From Collinsella sp. (GTDB lineage: Bacteria; Actinomycetota; Coriobacteriia; Coriobacteriales; Coriobacteriaceae), in assembly GCA_031295725.1 (NCBI GenBank), contig JAUMNV010000099.1:1-7936 (forward strand): a DNA stretch of 7,936 nucleotides, in the 5' to 3' direction. Positions 4,473 to 7,936 of the stretch are shown one piece after another. A program made the position numbers and the translations under genes. The stretch's first letter is position 1. Each line of letters begins with the position of its first letter. The notes under the pieces are model-generated. The model saw nothing but the letters and a program-made list of their open reading frames with translations. It did not search any database and was not told where the DNA came from.

Positions 4473-7400
4473 ATGAAAGCGAATTCGGACAAATCTAAGC
4501 AGAGTAATAAAGCGACGCGCCGTGTACTGGCAGGCGTTTTGTGCGGAGCCTCCGTTTTGAGCCTGGTACTGTCGCTCGTCATGCCTCCGATCTCGCAGGC
4601 CATTGCCAATGATGCCCAGACAGTTTCTACCGAGGAAACTGTGATGGGGGGGGGTTCCTCAAGTGAGTCTACTGATGTAGACAACACCAACAACGGGGAT
4701 ACCGAAAACCAGAATAGTGACGAGACCGAGGGCGACGAAGCTGGCGACGATAGCCAGCCTGAGGAGCAGCCCGAGGAAGACCAGCAGAACGAGGGTACAA
4801 CGACTTCGGATGGTGAAACCGTTGCTGCGGTTGCGGAAAACGAGCGGGCTGGAGCGGATGCCGAGAAAATAACTAGCGCAAACGATCTCCGCGATAAGCT
4901 TCAGGGTGTTGGAGCGGGTAAAAAGGCCAGCTTCGAGCTGATGAGTAACATCGATTACAACGACGAGATTTTTCTCGACGAGCGCGGTAGCAATATCACC
5001 CTTGATCTTAATGGCTGCAAGATAAAGCACTCGGGCGATGGTAATAAGCCGCTTTTCAGTGTGAGCAATGGTGCCGAGTTTACAATTACGGATAATCCTA
5101 ATCACTCTGGTGATAGGCCCTTATCAAGCGTGGTGCTGGATGATCAAGGCCAGAAGTTCACTCCCGATTATTATGGCAAAAATGGCAAGGTCGGCTATGA
5201 CAACGACATCCCGAACAAGCTCACCTATTACGTAACCACGTCGTCCGTTAACGATACGGGTACGGGCACGACGGAAACGCGTGAAACATATGAGGTCAAC
5301 ATCCAGGGTGCAATTGTCTCAACTGCGCCCAAGGGTTCCACATTGAAGCTCATTAACGTCTACACGGGCGGCAAGTTTAACCTTCAGGGCGGTACGCTCA
5401 CGCAGGCAAAGGATTGCAACGTCGGGCATCTCATCTATGCCGAGAACGGCTCTACTGTCAACATGAGCGGTGGCTACGTTTGCGGTGCTTCTGGCTCGGG
5501 TGACGGCGCGGGCATTATGGTATCCAACGAGCAAGGCGGCGCCTCGGCCCTTAAGCTGACTGGCGGCGTAATTGCCGGCAACAGCGCTTATAATGGCGGT
5601 GGTGTGTATGCCCGTTATTCCAAGGTCACCATAACTAATGGCGTAATCTCCGGTAATAGCACACTCAACGAGGGACTCGGTGGCGGCATTATGGCCAAGG
5701 GCGGCATCGTGTCCGTTTCTGGTGGCTATATCACGAATAATAGAATGGCTAAATTCTGCGGCAAGGATGGCAACGGTGACCATGGCGGCGCTGGGCTTGC
5801 TGCCAACTATGGAGCGAAAGTCACTATTTCCGATGGTCAGATTACCGGCAACTACTCCGAGGAAGCCGGCGGCGGCGTTTACGTTACCGATGTCGAACGG
5901 AATGGCCAAACGTCTCGCTCAGGAATGGCGCGGCTGAATATCACGGGAGGAATTATTGCCTCTAACGTGAGCTACCGATCTGAAGGTGCCGGCGTCCGAG
6001 TGGGCCAGATGGTTGACGCGATGATTAACGGCACTGAAGACAATAAAGTCTATATCACTAACAATCACTGCATGTCTCGCTTTGACTGGGGTGGCGGCGG
6101 CATCTTTGTTCAGGGAAACTCGAATGCGAATATGGAAAAGACCACTGGTAGATTATTTGTATACAACTCGTATATTAGCAGCAATACCGCTGGTGGCTAT
6201 GGCGGCGGCGTAGCAGTCTGCCCCACGGGCAAGACATTGGTAACGAACACTGAAGGCACAGCGATTTTTGGCAACACTGACGCTAAAGACGCTAGTTCTT
6301 TCACCAAATATGACCCGCAGAATAATAATAACAGTAATAATGGTAGCCTCCATCTTTCTGGCGGCGGCGAGGGTAAGGATCAAGACTGGGTCGCCTATAA
6401 CTCGGTCGACTCTAACAATGAACATGTTTTTCGTAAGAATGGTCATGCCGATTTCTTCCTCGCGGCGGAAGGTCACACAACGCCGGTCACAGTGGTAAGC
6501 GGCAAGATGCTTGGCAATATAGACGCCAAGTATTCGGGAAGCATTGAGCTAACGAATCGCATCACCATCCCCGCCAACGGTGCTGTTGGGGTAAAAAATA
6601 ACATCGGCCTGACTTCTGATGTTAAGGCCACGGATCAAGCGGTGACTGACGCAGTACAGGGTAAAGTACAGGGTACTAAAGTTACAACTTTCATCACGGA
6701 CAACTATTCCTGGGACCATGGTGGCGGCATCATGTCGAATGGTGACCTGTACTTGGGTCAGCCAGCGGACGCGTATGTCTACCCAAGCCTTAAGGCGACC
6801 AAGGAGCTAATCGATTCGCAGACTGATGAGAAAAAACCACTCACTGAGAATGAGTTCACCTTTAAGGTCTACCGCAAGGATTTGATAGATCCTTTCGCTA
6901 ATGGGACATTCGATCGCGGCGTTTGCACTGAGGTAGGAAATGCAGGTAATGATGCAAACGGCAACATCACGTTTAACCTTGGTGAACAGTCTGCTCCGAG
7001 CAGTTCGGCTGGCGAGATTACATATTATCTGGTTGAAGATGCTGGTAATAATCCCTACATCAAGTACGACCCTGCTGTGTATGAGATTGTGGGGACGCTC
7101 CAGGATAACGTGACTGTACTTATGTCTGTTCCGATGCTGAATGACGAGAGCAAGACTAAAGAAATCAGTGTTCATAACTACACGCTTACAAACACGAGGG
7201 TGATTAAACACTCCGGAGATTTAACTAAATCGCTGGGCGCTCTGAAAGATGACGGCCAAGGCTATTATTCGATCGTCGACTCCAGCAGCGCAACCTCCAC
7301 CAACAAGGCAACCTTCACCAACACGTATACCTCCAGTTTTTCCTGGACTCCTAGGGCGACTAAGGTCGTTGAGGGTGGCGAGATGAAGGTGTTTACGCTC

Positions 7401-7936
7401 AAGCTCGCAGACAATCCGAAGTTCGAAAACGCTCAAGAGGTAAAGACTCAGGCCAATGGCCTCAGCTCTCAGCTCCTGAAATTCGGAGATATTAGTTGCA
7501 CGCTTGACGACCCCACCAAGGGCGCGGACTCCACGGGCCGTAGCGCTTCCAAGGACTTCCCGTATTATTACGTGCGCGAGGAGGACGAAAGTGAGAAATA
7601 TCCGCATTACAAGTTTGATCATTCGGTCTATAGGTTCAAGGTTGATCGAACGGATGTCGCCAATGGAACCATCAACTATAAGGTGACCTACATGAAGGGA
7701 ACCGTTGACTCCGAAGGCAATTGGACACCAGAAGACAATGCCGAAGTAAAGACGTTCATCGACACCTCCGCCCCCAACTCCACCGACACCTCCATCCCCA
7801 CCTTCACCAACACCTACTCCACCTCTTTGCCCCTTTCTGGTATGTCGGGCGTCACTCTGACGTACCTTGCCGGCGCGGCGGTGCTTTGCGCTGCTGCGGC
7901 CTGGATGCACATTCGTCGCAAGGCGAATGCGAAGGG
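4473..7936 (+). CDS. Sortase-anchored beta-helix adhesin with two FctA-like pilin isopeptide domains (3' end cut by window)
   Basis: The frame is open from the ATG to the window edge (1154 codons, no stop). Residues 1-45 form a long signal peptide with basic N-region and hydrophobic core, likely cut after AIA (43-45). An acidic Ser/Asn/Glu-rich linker follows (about 60-110). Residues 133-210 resemble the cap that precedes beta-helices in gut surface proteins (ITLDLNGCKI, 175-184). About 275-590 carries Gly-rich coils of the type GGVIAGN..GGGVYA, predicting a right-handed parallel beta-helix. Two FctA/Spy0128-like domains follow. The first is about 768-953, with ATKEL Lys777, YYLVED Glu855 and FTNTY Asn950. 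The second is about 954-1115, with ATKVV Lys964, YYYVREE Glu1036/1037 and FTNTY Asn1113. These residues could form internal Lys-Asn isopeptide bonds. The end is LPLSG (1119-1123, an LPXTG variant), a hydrophobic segment and RRK. Likely role: wall-anchored adhesion; the ligand is unknown. It has lower GC than its neighbours and contains a 9-G tract. No sortase gene is in view. Confidence 0.9.
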   Translation, partial: MKANSDKSKQSNKATRRVLAGVLCGASVLSLVLSLVMPPISQAIANDAQTVSTEETVMGGGSSSESTDVDNTNNGDTENQNSDETEGDEAGDDSQPEEQPEEDQQNEGTTTSDGETVAAVAENERAGADAEKITSANDLRDKLQGVGAGKKASFELMSNIDYNDEIFLDERGSNITLDLNGCKIKHSGDGNKPLFSVSNGAEFTITDNPNHSGDRPLSSVVLDDQGQKFTPDYYGKNGKVGYDNDIPNKLTYYVTTSSVNDTGTGTTETRETYEVNIQGAIVSTAPKGSTLKLINVYTGGKFNLQGGTLTQAKDCNVGHLIYAENGSTVNMSGGYVCGASGSGDGAGIMVSNEQGGASALKLTGGVIAGNSAYNGGGVYARYSKVTITNGVISGNSTLNEGLGGGIMAKGGIVSVSGGYITNNRMAKFCGKDGNGDHGGAGLAANYGAKVTISDGQITGNYSEEAGGGVYVTDVERNGQTSRSGMARLNITGGIIASNVSYRSEGAGVRVGQMVDAMINGTEDNKVYITNNHCMSRFDWGGGGIFVQGNSNANMEKTTGRLFVYNSYISSNTAGGYGGGVAVCPTGKTLVTNTEGTAIFGNTDAKDASSFTKYDPQNNNNSNNGSLHLSGGGEGKDQDWVAYNSVDSNNEHVFRKNGHADFFLAAEGHTTPVTVVSGKMLGNIDAKYSGSIELTNRITIPANGAVGVKNNIGLTSDVKATDQAVTDAVQGKVQGTKVTTFITDNYSWDHGGGIMSNGDLYLGQPADAYVYPSLKATKELIDSQTDEKKPLTENEFTFKVYRKDLIDPFANGTFDRGVCTEVGNAGNDANGNITFNLGEQSAPSSSAGEITYYLVEDAGNNPYIKYDPAVYEIVGTLQDNVTVLMSVPMLNDESKTKEISVHNYTLTNTRVIKHSGDLTKSLGALKDDGQGYYSIVDSSSATSTNKATFTNTYTSSFSWTPRATKVVEGGEMKVFTLKLADNPKFENAQEVKTQANGLSSQLLKFGDISCTLDDPTKGADSTGRSASKDFPYYYVREEDESEKYPHYKFDHSVYRFKVDRTDVANGTINYKVTYMKGTVDSEGNWTPEDNAEVKTFIDTSAPNSTDTSIPTFTNTYSTSLPLSGMSGVTLTYLAGAAVLCAAAAWMHIRRKANAK
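4646..4654 (+). repeat. Homopolymeric G9 tract in the adhesin 5' coding region
   Basis: Nine consecutive G span codons 58-61, just past the signal peptide. The present length keeps the frame open. One G fewer leads to TAG within about ten codons, and one more leads to TGA within about seven. Tracts of this kind are known slipped-strand phase-variation sites in surface-protein genes of other bacteria. Switching here is inferred. Confidence 0.75.
7755..7823 (+). other. C-biased codon patch before the sorting signal
   Basis: Residues 1095-1117 are encoded by 23 successive codons that all end in C, unlike the mixed codon use of the rest of the adhesin. The + strand is C-rich and almost G-free; the - strand has many GG doublets. 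It overlaps the second FTNTY motif, whose DNA (from 7800) repeats that of the first (from 7311). Confidence 0.7.

Noticed and set aside
4530..4545. Lipobox at Cys24 of the adhesin signal peptide
   Set aside because: The residue before the Cys is Leu, not Gly/Ala/Ser, and a normal AIA cleavage site and a C-terminal sorting signal are present.
5319..5909. Reverse-strand frames opposite the adhesin (also 4659-5105 and 7221-7910)
   Set aside because: They lie antisense to a continuous 1154-codon frame with a coherent domain order, and have no independent start signals.

Overview
The window reads as a GC-rich Gram-positive chromosome segment, most likely from a gut Coriobacteriia-type actinobacterium such as Collinsella. 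This placement is an inference. It rests on the high GC of the first half (the row at 301-360 has 39 G/C of 60), a MoaC-MobB fusion, strong Shine-Dalgarno sites, and a large secreted surface protein with a sortase-type tail and FctA-like pilin domains. No rRNA, tRNA or other direct taxonomic marker is present.

Layout, all genes on the + strand. (1) 75-1379 is a molybdenum cofactor gene fusing MoaC (cyclic pyranopterin monophosphate synthase) to MobB (GTP-binding molybdopterin-dinucleotide accessory protein). A perfect 13-bp hairpin overlapping its stop codon closes it. (2) 1643-2923 is a 12-TM major facilitator exporter with a structured leader just upstream of its ribosome binding site. (3) 3146-3967 is a Cof-type HAD phosphatase. 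(4) 4473 to the right edge is a surface adhesin or pilin-like protein: signal peptide, acidic linker, right-handed beta-helix-like Gly-rich repeats, two FctA/Spy0128-like isopeptide domains, and an LPLSG sorting signal with membrane anchor. It is cut by the window end only a few residues into its cytoplasmic tail.

The spacers are unusually structured. A 33-bp palindrome (12-bp perfect stem CCACCACAAAGG, 9-nt loop) occurs once in each of the three intergenic regions after genes 1, 2 and 3. Copies 1 and 2 match at 43 of 44 positions, including a T-tract tail that runs straight into the putative -35 box of the next gene. Copy 3 keeps the stem but lacks the T-tract. A second, longer imperfect palindrome follows the transporter.

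After copy 3 the base composition changes sharply. The 4014-4472 spacer is AT-rich (18 G/C of 60 at 4201-4260) and the adhesin gene is intermediate (30 of 60 at 6541-6600), which suggests separate ancestry or recombination. The adhesin carries a run of nine G just after the signal-peptide region. Gain or loss of one G would give early termination in either direction, so this is a good candidate phase-variation switch and the most interesting signal in the window. Genes 1-3 show no obvious functional link to each other or to the adhesin; they look like separately promoted neighbours.
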